From Bacteroidota bacterium (lineage in GTDB: Bacteria; Bacteroidota; Bacteroidia; Cytophagales; Cytophagaceae), in contig JAEWAY010000011.1 of assembly GCA_023391415.1 (NCBI GenBank), forward strand, positions 124,001 to 188,000: a DNA stretch of 64,000 nucleotides, in the 5' to 3' direction. Within the stretch, counting starts at the first letter, position 1. The number at the start of each line of letters is the position of its first letter. Of this stretch, positions 1 through 8,434 are shown one piece after another. Both the position numbers and the translations under genes were made by a program. The notes beneath the pieces were generated by a model. That model did no database searches. It saw only the letters and a program-made list of their open reading frames with translations, and was not told the origin of the DNA.

Positions 1-935
1 GGGTGACCGTCATGGTCGATTACAACTCCCCCGTCCTCGGAAGCCAGCACGCGTCCCTGACCAATATCAGTCAGTTTACCAAGGAAATCGCTTCCTGTAG
101 AACCTTTTGTTTCCTGCATGAATTGGAAATGCTGCAAAAGCAGAATCTGATCAAAGGAGGCGACCTTAACAACGCTATAGTAGTTGTAGACAGAATCGTA
201 AAGGACGAAGAACTGGAAAACCTCGCCAAATTATTTAATAAACCCAAGGTGGAGGTCAAGAAAGAAGGTATTCTGAACAATGTGGAGCTTCGGTACAAAA
301 ACGAGCCGGCTCGTCACAAACTACTTGACGTAATGGGTGATCTCGCTTTGGTGGGCAGACCCCTGAAAGCGCAGATTATGGCCGCTCGTCCGGGACACGC
401 GGCCAATGTGGCTTTTGCTAAAAAGCTTAAAAAGCTGATGAAGGAAAGCGACAAGTACCAGATTCCGCCATACGATCCATCGCAACCACCTCTGATGGAT
501 GTAAACGATATCTATAAAGCTCTGCCTCATACTTATCCATTTAAGCTGGTAGACAGGATCTATTACCTTGACGACACGACGGTAGCCGGAATAAAGAATG
601 TGACGATCAATGAACCGTTTTTTCAGGGACATTTTCCGGGCAATCCTGTTTTCCCGGGAGTCATGCAGATCGAAGCGATGGTACAGACTGGCGGTATCCT
701 GGTGATGAATACGGTGCCGGATCCGGAAAACTACTGGACGTATTTCCTAAGCATCGAAAATTGTCGTTTCAGAAAAATGGTTGTTCCTGGCGATACCGTG
801 ATCTTTAAATGCGAGTTGCTCGCTCCGATTAAGAGAGGTATCGCTAAAATGCAAGGGCAGGCTTTTGTGGCGGGCAATCTGGTTTGTGAAGCCGTGATGT
901 GCGCCGGTATCGTGAGAAAAGACAGCGCCCAGTAA
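1..935 (+). CDS. lpxC/fabZ: Bifunctional UDP-3-O-acyl-N-acetylglucosamine deacetylase / 3-hydroxyacyl-ACP dehydratase, 3' part
   Basis: The gene enters from the left edge; about 310 C-terminal residues are visible and the true start lies outside. The first ~145 residues are the C-terminal half of LpxC, with the zinc-ligand motif HKLLDVMGDL near residue 107, followed by the GRPLKAQIMAARPGH segment. After a short linker comes a complete FabZ hot-dog domain (about 165-310), with the catalytic His in LPHTYPF and the catalytic Glu in PGVMQIEAM, plus the GHFPGNPVFPG signature. LpxC performs the committed step of lipid A synthesis; FabZ dehydrates 3-hydroxyacyl-ACP in fatty acid synthesis. This fusion is characteristic of Bacteroidota. 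It ends 17 bp before lpxA, in the same direction, so the two are probably one operon. Confidence 0.96.
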   Translation, partial: VTVMVDYNSPVLGSQHASLTNISQFTKEIASCRTFCFLHELEMLQKQNLIKGGDLNNAIVVVDRIVKDEELENLAKLFNKPKVEVKKEGILNNVELRYKNEPARHKLLDVMGDLALVGRPLKAQIMAARPGHAANVAFAKKLKKLMKESDKYQIPPYDPSQPPLMDVNDIYKALPHTYPFKLVDRIYYLDDTTVAGIKNVTINEPFFQGHFPGNPVFPGVMQIEAMVQTGGILVMNTVPDPENYWTYFLSIENCRFRKMVVPGDTVIFKCELLAPIKRGIAKMQGQAFVAGNLVCEAVMCAGIVRKDSAQ

Positions 936-952
936 TATTATTAAATTGACCA

Positions 953-1732
953 ATGAAGCAAACGCTCGCGTATATAAGTCCCGAAGCGAAAGTCGCGGAT
1001 AATGTAACGATAGAACCATTCGCGGTAATCCATAAAAATGTAGAAATCGGAGAGGGGACCTGGATAGGCTCCAATGTGGTTATCATGGAGGGGGCCCGGA
1101 TAGGAAAAAACTGTAAAATTTTTCCCGGCGCTGTTATTTCCGCGGTTCCTCAGGATCTTAAATTTCGGGGAGAGGAGACGACCGTGGAAATCGGTGACAA
1201 TACGACCATACGCGAGTGCGTAACAATCAATCGGGGCACAGTCGATAAATACATGACCAAAATCGGCTCCAATTGCCTGATTATGGCTTATGTTCATGTT
1301 GGTCACGATTGTATTATCGGGGATCACTGCATTATCGGAAACTCGGTGCAGCTCGCGGGGCATGTGCTCGTCGATGATTACGCCATTTTTGGCGGAACCT
1401 GCGCTGTACAGCAATTTGCCAGAATCGGATCGCATGTATATATTGGTGGCGGCTCGTTGGTTCGTAAAGATATCCCGCCGTTTACCAAAGCGGCGAGGGA
1501 ACCGATTGGTTATTGCGGTATCAACTCTGTTGGGTTGAAAAGAAGGGGCTATTCCAATGAGCAAATCGCCCGGATTCAGGAAATGTACCGGATTATTTTT
1601 ATCAAGGAAGGAACTATCTCCAAAGCGCTGGAGGAAATCGAAGCTGATTTCGAACCGTCTCCTGAGCGCGACGCGATTGTCGGCTTTATCCGAGGCTCCG
1701 AAAGAGGTATCATGAAAGGATATGGCCAGTAA
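953..1732 (+). CDS. lpxA: UDP-N-acetylglucosamine acyltransferase LpxA
   Basis: The 259-residue product has the usual LpxA length. The N-terminal two thirds is a left-handed beta-helix of hexapeptide repeats (for example VADNVTIEPFAVIHKNVEIG and IGSNCLIMAYVHVGHDCIIG). The catalytic His lies in the conserved AYVHVGHDC segment near residue 115, and the C-terminal part is the helical domain (from about residue 190, GLKRRGYS). LpxA transfers 3-hydroxyacyl from ACP to UDP-GlcNAc, the first step of lipid A synthesis, in the cytoplasm. It follows lpxC/fabZ by 17 bp, and its stop overlaps the start of the next gene (TAATG), so translation of the two is probably coupled. Confidence 0.96.
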   Translation: MKQTLAYISPEAKVADNVTIEPFAVIHKNVEIGEGTWIGSNVVIMEGARIGKNCKIFPGAVISAVPQDLKFRGEETTVEIGDNTTIRECVTINRGTVDKYMTKIGSNCLIMAYVHVGHDCIIGDHCIIGNSVQLAGHVLVDDYAIFGGTCAVQQFARIGSHVYIGGGSLVRKDIPPFTKAAREPIGYCGINSVGLKRRGYSNEQIARIQEMYRIIFIKEGTISKALEEIEADFEPSPERDAIVGFIRGSERGIMKGYGQ

Positions 1733-2346
1733 TGAAGATAGTCACTGAAAATCTGGGCAAACGATTTAACTTTAACTGGATTTTCAGAAACCTGAATCTT
1801 GTACTGGAACAGGGAAAAGCTTACGCCATTATAGGCCATAATGGAAGCGGGAAGTCTACTCTGATACAAACCCTCGCGGGCGTGCAGCCCTTCTCCGAGG
1901 GAAAGATTGAATACAGTATAGGCAATGAAGCCTTATCGCCGGATCAAGTCTATCAATACCTTGTGATGGCCACTCCTTATATGGAGCTTATCGAAGAGTT
2001 TACGCTCAAGGAACATATAGCGTTTCATTTCAAATTTAAAGCGCTCCGGAACGGTGTACAACTCGCCGAGATCCCGGAGCTGTTATGGCTGGAAAAGTCG
2101 CTGAACAAGCCTATCCGTTATTTTTCTTCCGGTATGAAGCAGCGTCTTAAGCTGGGATTGGCCTTTTTTTCAGCGTCTCCTATTTTGCTATTGGATGAGC
2201 CTGTTTCCAATCTGGACCGTACCGGTATCGAATGGTATAGAGAGCGGATAGAACATCAACGCGACCGCCTGATTCTTGTAGGTTCCAATCAGGAAGAGGA
2301 GTACGCTTTTTGTGACCAGCATATTCAAATGAAGCTCCTCGGGTAG
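1732..2346 (+). CDS. Stand-alone ABC transporter ATP-binding protein
   Basis: This 204-residue protein is a single ABC ATPase domain: Walker A GHNGSGKST near residue 35, a signature of the form SSGMKQRL near residue 131, and Walker B LLLDEP with the following SNLD D-loop near residue 160. It is shorter than typical importer ATPases and has no membrane segment. No permease gene is adjacent. Its start overlaps the lpxA stop by one base, so it is probably co-translated with lipid A genes. A role in moving an envelope lipid or cell-surface component is an inference from context only; the substrate cannot be read from the sequence. Confidence 0.88.
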   Translation: MKIVTENLGKRFNFNWIFRNLNLVLEQGKAYAIIGHNGSGKSTLIQTLAGVQPFSEGKIEYSIGNEALSPDQVYQYLVMATPYMELIEEFTLKEHIAFHFKFKALRNGVQLAEIPELLWLEKSLNKPIRYFSSGMKQRLKLGLAFFSASPILLLDEPVSNLDRTGIEWYRERIEHQRDRLILVGSNQEEEYAFCDQHIQMKLLG

Positions 2347-2411
2347 TCTAAAACTTTCCTTTTTCAATCCTCGTATGGTATTGTTTGGCTTTTAGTTGAA
2401 ATGATACTATT

Positions 2412-4586
2412 ATGAGATATGTTTTAGCTTTATTCTTGCTTGTCACGGCATATTGGTGCGCCGCGCAAGTATACCATACCGATTTTGAATATTATGAAAC
2501 GGGAACGAGCTACGAGAAAGACCAGTGGGAAAGAGATGGCTTCGCTCCGCGATGGATTCAGGGAAGCGAGCGTACCAGGATCGATGATCAGACAGCTTAT
2601 TCAGGTCGCAAATCCTTGCGTATTTTTTATCCTCAGGGACAATATGGCACAGAGCATACCGGCATGCAAACTCCCCTGCGACTTACTCCGAGAAATGAAT
2701 ATTACGCCTCCTATCGTGTCCGTTTCAGCGAAGATTTTAGTTGGGGCACTACACAATTTGGAGGAAAGCTCCCCGGGCTGACATCCGGAGCCAATTGTAG
2801 CGGTTGTCAGACATGTACCGGTTCCAATGGGTTCTCAGCCCGTTTTATGTGGCGTCCGGGAGGTCAAGCCGCGCTTTACTTGTATCATATGGATAAACTG
2901 ACCGCGTGCGGAGAAGATCATTATCTTATATATCCGGATGGAGAACCGGTATATTTTCTCAGAGGGGAGTGGATGCATATAGCTCAGCGGGTCAGGATTA
3001 ATACGGGCTCGAATCATGATGGGGAAGTGGAGGTATGGGTCAATGGTCAGCGAGTATTGCTGCTCCAGGAGCTGCGTTTTGTGACGGATGGGAGCCTGAT
3101 CGACAATTTTTACATTTCGACCTTTCATGGTGGAGATACGCCCAATTGGGCTCCGGCGGTGGATTCATATACCTGGATCGACGACCTTATGGTTTCCGAT
3201 CGTTACGATGATATAGCTTTTCGTGATTGCCAGGCGCCGGATTTGGGGCCCGATCAGTTATTGTGCGATGTGGATGATCTGACGCTTACATCATCGCTGA
3301 CGGGTCCTGAGTATTCTTACGAATGGGTCAGAAATGGCCTAACCTTATCTGGTGCAAATGGAGCGTCTCTTGTGGTTGATCAGCCTGGTCAATATGTACT
3401 TATTCTTGATAGTCTTGGCTGTTTCGCGAAAGATACGATGGAGGTTCGGGATTTTCTCGCGCCGGATCTGGGTCCCGACAGGATTATCTGCGTCAGTTCT
3501 TATGAGCCGCTTGACCCGGGACAACGCGGGTCACAGGTTGAGTACGCCTGGTATCGGAATGGTCAGCTACTTGTTCACGCTTCTCCCGTTTTGCAGGTTT
3601 TTCAGGCTGGTGAATATGAGATACGAATGAACTCTCCTCAATGTGGAGTCGCGAGTAGTACGGTTACGCTTCGATCAGGCCTGCTCTCGGTGGAGCATGA
3701 TACGGTTTGCGCCTATGAGGTGGCCTATCTTAAAGTAAATGAATCCGGCAAATTTAACTGGTATGATATGGACGGCGTTTTTGTCAATCAGGGTGATAGG
3801 TTTGAAACTGCCGTGGAGCCGCCAGTGGTGTATTATGTCTCGGACGCCAACGCTTTTTCAGGTTATGTTGGTAAAAGGTCTTTGAATGAAAGCGCCCGAT
3901 TTACCGAAAATCGCTGGGATCGGCAAATGCTGTTTACAGTACACAGAAAACTTCGGGTTGAGTCTGTTGTGATCTACGCGGTCGATAACCAGGATGTGGT
4001 AATTTCAGTAAAAAAGCCTAATGGCGATGTAGTACATAGTAGGGTATTTAATAGCGTAGAAGCTGGAAGCAATCGGTTGGTACTGGCTATGGAGCTGGAA
4101 CCAGGACAATATGCCATGAGCGCGGAGGGTTCTACCGGCCGGCTATGGATATCCAATGAGTTTGACGAAACGATTCGCTTTCCTTATGAAGTAGAGGGAG
4201 TAATCACTATTCATGGAGCCAATCTCGGATGGATCAACGAGAAACCATATTATCTCTTTTTTTATAACTGGGAAATAACTTCCGGCAATGTGTGCGCGCC
4301 TACTCCGGTGGAAGTCACATTGGATGAAGATTGTGTGGTCAGTGGAACGCGGACGGAAGAGCGTGGCCAATACCTGGTTTTCCCAAATCCGAGTGACGAT
4401 TTTTTTATCATGGAAAAGATGGGGACGCATCAATTGGAAGTATATACTATACAAGGAAAGCTGGTGGAGAAACAAACGTTTGCCGATCGGGTGGAGTTTG
4501 GCGCTGATTTTGAAAAAGGTCTCTACTTTTATAGGCTGACAAGCGCCGGAATCCTCATAGGATCAGGAAAACTATCGCGGCGCTAA
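2412..4586 (+). CDS. Secreted PL14-like (alginate lyase-type) protein with T9SS sorting domain
   Basis: The 724-residue product begins with a signal peptide (about 1-18, ending in CAAQ). Residues about 20-270 resemble the polysaccharide lyase 14 / alginate lyase fold: FGGKLPGL at 117-123 with a candidate catalytic Lys119, SARFMWR at 142-148 and the YLYHMD strand near 156-161. Two Ig/PKD-like repeats follow, each starting APDLGPD near residues 274 and 350, then a beta-rich region. The last ~75 residues (VFPNPSDDFF, YTIQGKLV, GLYFYRL) are a T9SS type A sorting domain, so the protein is likely exported and surface-attached. The family assignment rests on motif memory; substrate is uncertain. It is convergent with a GH16 gene and separated from it by a strong hairpin. 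Confidence 0.72.
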   Translation: MRYVLALFLLVTAYWCAAQVYHTDFEYYETGTSYEKDQWERDGFAPRWIQGSERTRIDDQTAYSGRKSLRIFYPQGQYGTEHTGMQTPLRLTPRNEYYASYRVRFSEDFSWGTTQFGGKLPGLTSGANCSGCQTCTGSNGFSARFMWRPGGQAALYLYHMDKLTACGEDHYLIYPDGEPVYFLRGEWMHIAQRVRINTGSNHDGEVEVWVNGQRVLLLQELRFVTDGSLIDNFYISTFHGGDTPNWAPAVDSYTWIDDLMVSDRYDDIAFRDCQAPDLGPDQLLCDVDDLTLTSSLTGPEYSYEWVRNGLTLSGANGASLVVDQPGQYVLILDSLGCFAKDTMEVRDFLAPDLGPDRIICVSSYEPLDPGQRGSQVEYAWYRNGQLLVHASPVLQVFQAGEYEIRMNSPQCGVASSTVTLRSGLLSVEHDTVCAYEVAYLKVNESGKFNWYDMDGVFVNQGDRFETAVEPPVVYYVSDANAFSGYVGKRSLNESARFTENRWDRQMLFTVHRKLRVESVVIYAVDNQDVVISVKKPNGDVVHSRVFNSVEAGSNRLVLAMELEPGQYAMSAEGSTGRLWISNEFDETIRFPYEVEGVITIHGANLGWINEKPYYLFFYNWEITSGNVCAPTPVEVTLDEDCVVSGTRTEERGQYLVFPNPSDDFFIMEKMGTHQLEVYTIQGKLVEKQTFADRVEFGADFEKGLYFYRLTSAGILIGSGKLSRR

Positions 4587-4605
4587 GATGAGCCAGGCTA
4601 AAAAG

Positions 4606-4671
4606 TTTAAGAACCAACGACGGGTAACTGTGTCTAATGAAAATGGACATTACCCGTCGTTGGTTCTTAAA
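4606..4671. terminator. 22-bp perfect inverted repeat between convergent genes
   Basis: The arms at 4606-4627 and 4650-4671 are exactly complementary over 22 bp, with a 22-nt loop. Read on the minus strand, the hairpin is followed by TTAAAC and then TTTTT, so it suits termination of the GH16 gene; on the plus strand the T tract is poor. The stem is much longer than a usual intrinsic terminator. Confidence 0.7.
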
Positions 4672-4686
4672 AAAACAAGGGAACTA

Positions 4687-6357
4687 TTACTCTAATATGA
4701 TCTTTTGTGTGGAGCCTGTCGCCGTTTGCAAAAAATACATACCTTTTGGATACGCGGATAGGTCCAGTATGGCTGGTATGGTGCCTTTGCCTGTCAACCG
4801 CCCGGTATGATCAAGCAACTGATAAGGGCCCGCTTCTCCGGTGATCTGTATTTTGCCCGCGCTGGGGTTGGGAAAGATATGGATCTTGTTTTTCAGCATG
4901 CCGGTTGATGTGCCGGTAACGCCGCCTTTTATTTTAACCAGACTGACTTCCGAGAGGTAGATATCTCCCGCTATACCACCGAGATCAAATATGACTCTTC
5001 CATTCGTTTCATTTGTATTCATAGTGAATTCGAAGCTGAATTCTTTTTCGTCGTTTGTAAGATTTACCGTTTTCTGGAAGAATGTGGTCCAGGGTTCTTC
5101 TGAAATCCCAGTTCCGACCGAAAGACTTCGAGGCGCTTCCGATTTTCCTTTAAACGTTAACTGATAGGTGGCTCCCTTTTCCAGTATAAGGCCATTTTGA
5201 GAAAGCTGTATATCCCAGGTATTGGATGTGCCTTCGGGAATAGGGATATAGGCCTCGCTGCCGGTTCCCTGAATATTGCTTCCATAAAAAGACCATCCTA
5301 ATGTTCCATTGCTGAAATTTCCATTTTTTATCATTTCGTCCAGCCGTACAAATTCCGCGGTTACATCATAGTCAAAATACATGGGCCAGTTTACTTCCGG
5401 AGCGTTTCCGGAATAGGAGCCATGCCAACCGGCAAATTGATAGCCTTCATCCGGTATGGCGGTCGCTTTTACGATACTGCCTCGCTCATATGTCTCTTGC
5501 TCCGGCGACAGCAGGACAGTGCCGTTTATCGCGGAGGTTTGAATGCTAAAGGATGTTCCGGTTTCCGCTTTTTTATAGACACGAACATAGTCGACTTCCA
5601 TACGTTGAGGGAAAATATTGTTATCGATACCCTTCGATCCTCCCCAGGTACCGCCGATCGCTATATTCATGATAAGGTAAAAAGGATGCTTATAAGGCCA
5701 TACTGTATGATCTCCGTCTTTTTCTCGGAGAAAGGAGAAATGAAGTTCGTCGTCTACGTAAAAACGGAGACTATCCGCTGTCCATTCCAGCGCGTAGGTA
5801 TAAAAATTGTCGTAGGGCTTGTCGAGATTGACGCTGGAACCTATCTGCGTGTTGATTTTGTGGTTGTAGGCTTCCGTATGTATAGTGAAATGTACTTTGT
5901 TGGGCTCATAGCCAACTAGCTCCATGATATCGATTTCTCCGCTAGCCGGCCATTGACCATATATGGATTGAGTAGGTAGCATCCATATGGCGGGCCATAC
6001 TCCTCTGCCTGTCGGAAGCTTGGCCCGGATCTCAAACCGGCCATATTGCCAGTCCGCTTGGTGCAGTGTCTGTAGTTTGGCGGAAGTATATTCTCTTGAC
6101 TCGTAGGTTTCCTTACGCGCTTCTATGATCAGCTTGCCATCCTCGACACGGGCGTTGTCCAAGCGGTCTCTGGTATAATACTGTTCTTCTTCATTGCCAA
6201 AACCCGAACCGCCGGTATCGTATCCCCATTTTTGGGGGTCGGGCAATCCGGTATAGTCAAACTCATCGGACCATATTTCTATGTATTGGGCTTCCGCGTT
6301 GAACCGCGCGACGCATACCAACAGAATCAGGGTGCAAACGTGCTTAAATAGGCGCAT
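4687..6357 (-). CDS. Secreted GH16 endo-beta-glucanase (laminarinase-like) with CBM and T9SS sorting domain
   Basis: The 556-residue product has a signal peptide (1-23, AEAQ). A glycoside hydrolase family 16 domain spans about 24-265, with the catalytic motif EIDIMELVG (nucleophile Glu141, acid/base Glu146) preceded by GVWPAIWMLP. Residues 270-338 resemble a bacterial beta-repeat module (GYQFAGWHGSYSG). About 343-480 resembles a CBM4/9-type carbohydrate-binding module (NGNFSNGTLGW). The C-terminus (IFPNPSAGKIQITG, PKGMYFLQT) is a T9SS type A sorting domain. The enzyme probably cleaves beta-1,3 or mixed-linkage glucans outside the cell; the exact linkage is not readable. The 184 bp upstream hold the purF terminator and presumably the promoter. 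It lies convergent to the PL14-like gene. Confidence 0.9.
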   Translation of the reverse strand: MRLFKHVCTLILLVCVARFNAEAQYIEIWSDEFDYTGLPDPQKWGYDTGGSGFGNEEEQYYTRDRLDNARVEDGKLIIEARKETYESREYTSAKLQTLHQADWQYGRFEIRAKLPTGRGVWPAIWMLPTQSIYGQWPASGEIDIMELVGYEPNKVHFTIHTEAYNHKINTQIGSSVNLDKPYDNFYTYALEWTADSLRFYVDDELHFSFLREKDGDHTVWPYKHPFYLIMNIAIGGTWGGSKGIDNNIFPQRMEVDYVRVYKKAETGTSFSIQTSAINGTVLLSPEQETYERGSIVKATAIPDEGYQFAGWHGSYSGNAPEVNWPMYFDYDVTAEFVRLDEMIKNGNFSNGTLGWSFYGSNIQGTGSEAYIPIPEGTSNTWDIQLSQNGLILEKGATYQLTFKGKSEAPRSLSVGTGISEEPWTTFFQKTVNLTNDEKEFSFEFTMNTNETNGRVIFDLGGIAGDIYLSEVSLVKIKGGVTGTSTGMLKNKIHIFPNPSAGKIQITGEAGPYQLLDHTGRLTGKGTIPAILDLSAYPKGMYFLQTATGSTQKIILE

Positions 6358-6483
6358 AGGGATATAAGATTTTTAAACCAACTTAATGTTATTCGCTTTT
6401 TTGTACTTGCCATTACATAATTTTAACTTTACATAACCTGTATCGTGTTTGTAGTCAATGTTTTAACGGTTTATGAAATTGAA

Positions 6484-6524
6484 AAAAAATACCCCGGGAG
6501 CCAATATGGACCGGGGTATTTTTT
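6484..6524. terminator. Bidirectional-type intrinsic terminator after purF
   Basis: Arms of 14 bp at 6484-6497 and 6511-6524 (AAAAAATACCCCGG and its complement) flank a 13-nt loop. The A and T ends give U tracts on both strands. It lies 18 bp past the purF stop (minus strand). Confidence 0.88.
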
Positions 6525-6541
6525 ATGAATTTGAAAGTCTA

Positions 6542-8434
6542 TTAGTAAGCTCTTACGGTTTTACCTTCCATGAAATTGACAAAAGCTTTATTGGAAACTC
6601 TGTTGCCACCCGGTGTTGGATAGTCTCCCGTAAAATACCAGTCTCCCAAATGCTTGGGACAGGCTTCGTGAAGCCCTTCCACCGTCTGGAATACTACCTG
6701 TACTTCCGCGTTGCACTTGGCGGGAGTCACAATCTCTCCAATCCTTTTAGAAACTTGCTCATAGGTAAATGGAGCGTATAGCTCCTGTACATAATTTTGG
6801 TGGTTACCGGTCAGGTCGGTCAGGGAGTCTTTGCATTTTTCGTATGTCGCGTCCAGTATACTGCCCAATCCCGATTCTTTAAGAAGAGAAATCGCCGCTC
6901 TGAAAGCGACAAACTCGCGCATTTTGGACATGTCTATACCATAGCAGTCCGGGTAGCGGATTTGAGGCGCGGAAGAAACGATAACAATCTTTTTAGGACC
7001 GAGCTTGTCAAGCATACGGATGATGCTTTTTTCCAGCGTGGTACCTCGTACGATAGAGTCGTCAATGACTACAAGCGTATCGATCCCTTTGTGGATGACT
7101 TCATAAGTCGTATCGTAGAGGTGGGTTACAAATTCGTCCCGTTGGTTGTCGGCGGTAATAAAAGAGCGAAGTTTGGCGTCTTTGATGACGAGCTTTTCGG
7201 TACGGGCGGTAAATTGTAGTATTTTTTCTAATTCCGCTCCTTTTACTCTTCCTTCCTCAACGATTTTTTTGCGGTATTTGGCAAGATAGTCGTTCAGGCC
7301 TGACATCATGCCCAGAAAAGCGGTCTCCGCGGTATTGGGTATATAACTGAATACGGTATTTTCGAGATCATAATTGATCGCTTCCAGTACCTGAGGGCAT
7401 AATAATTCACCCAGTTTTTTCCGTTCATGGTAAATGTCCGGATCGGAGCCTCTGGAAAAATAGATACGCTCAAAACTACAGGATTTTTTTGTGAGCTGGT
7501 CGATAAACTGCTTTTCGGAGTATGAACCGTCTTTATTGATTATAAGCGCGAATCCCGGAGTAATTTCCCTGATCTGGTTGTATTCGATACCAAACGCTGT
7601 TTTAATAGCGGGTTTTTCAGAGGCGACCACTACGACTTCATCGTCCGCGTAGTAGTATGCCGGGCGAACTCCGGCGGGATCCCTCGCTACAAAAGCCGCG
7701 CCGTGACCCGTCATGCCCGCCATGGCGTAGCCACCGTCAAAGTCTTTGCAGGAGCGCATGAGTACTCGTTGCAGATCAAGCTCCTTTTCGATAATATCGG
7801 ATATTTCCTTGTTGGAATATTGGTCTTTGTAGGTGTCAAACAACGCCTGGTTTTCTTCGTCAAGAAAATGACCGATTTTTTCAAGTACTGTAACGGTATC
7901 CGTTTTTTCTTTGGGATGTTGACCAAGTTCTACCAGTTTTTTGAATAACTCGTCCACGTTGGTCATATTGAAATTGCCGGCTACAGCCAGATTGCGGCTT
8001 CTCCAGTTGTTTTGTCTGAGAAAAGGATGACAGGTCTCTATCTCGTTTTTCCCATGCGTGCCATAACGCAGGTGCCCCAGTAATACCTCTCCTGTAAATC
8101 CGATATTTTCCTGCATCCATTTCGCGTCGAAGTACTTGTCCTTATTTTCATGCTGTACCTTGCGGAATTTTTTGTTGATCTTGTTAAAGATCACGGAAAT
8201 TGGCTGAGCGTCTACCGAGCGAATACGGTTGATGTATTTTCTCCCTTCCGGAACATTGATTTTTATACAGGCGACACCGGCGCCATCCTGGCCTCGGTTG
8301 TGCTGCTTTTCCATCAGCAGATAGAGTTTATTGATGCCGTAAAGAGGGGTTCCGTATTTTTCAATATAATACTGATACGGTTTTCGCAATCTTATCAGAG
8401 CAATTCCGCATTCATGCTTAATAACATCACTCAT
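6542..8434 (-). CDS. purF: Amidophosphoribosyltransferase, long Bacteroidota form
   Basis: The 630-residue product is longer than common PurF (about 470-505). The N-terminal Ntn-hydrolase glutaminase domain begins with ECGIALI, where Cys9 would be the catalytic nucleophile after a short propeptide, and includes HNRGQDGAGV and GHLRYGTHG. The C-terminal half holds the PRPP-binding signature VVIDDSIVRGTT near residue 465. PurF makes 5-phosphoribosylamine from PRPP and glutamine, the first step of purine synthesis. Its ATG overlaps the nuoN stop by 4 bp, so it is the last gene of a complex I operon and may be translationally coupled to nuoN. A strong terminator follows. The long form may have inserted segments relative to the E. 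coli enzyme. Confidence 0.92.
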   Translation of the reverse strand: MSDVIKHECGIALIRLRKPYQYYIEKYGTPLYGINKLYLLMEKQHNRGQDGAGVACIKINVPEGRKYINRIRSVDAQPISVIFNKINKKFRKVQHENKDKYFDAKWMQENIGFTGEVLLGHLRYGTHGKNEIETCHPFLRQNNWRSRNLAVAGNFNMTNVDELFKKLVELGQHPKEKTDTVTVLEKIGHFLDEENQALFDTYKDQYSNKEISDIIEKELDLQRVLMRSCKDFDGGYAMAGMTGHGAAFVARDPAGVRPAYYYADDEVVVVASEKPAIKTAFGIEYNQIREITPGFALIINKDGSYSEKQFIDQLTKKSCSFERIYFSRGSDPDIYHERKKLGELLCPQVLEAINYDLENTVFSYIPNTAETAFLGMMSGLNDYLAKYRKKIVEEGRVKGAELEKILQFTARTEKLVIKDAKLRSFITADNQRDEFVTHLYDTTYEVIHKGIDTLVVIDDSIVRGTTLEKSIIRMLDKLGPKKIVIVSSAPQIRYPDCYGIDMSKMREFVAFRAAISLLKESGLGSILDATYEKCKDSLTDLTGNHQNYVQELYAPFTYEQVSKRIGEIVTPAKCNAEVQVVFQTVEGLHEACPKHLGDWYFTGDYPTPGGNRVSNKAFVNFMEGKTVRAY

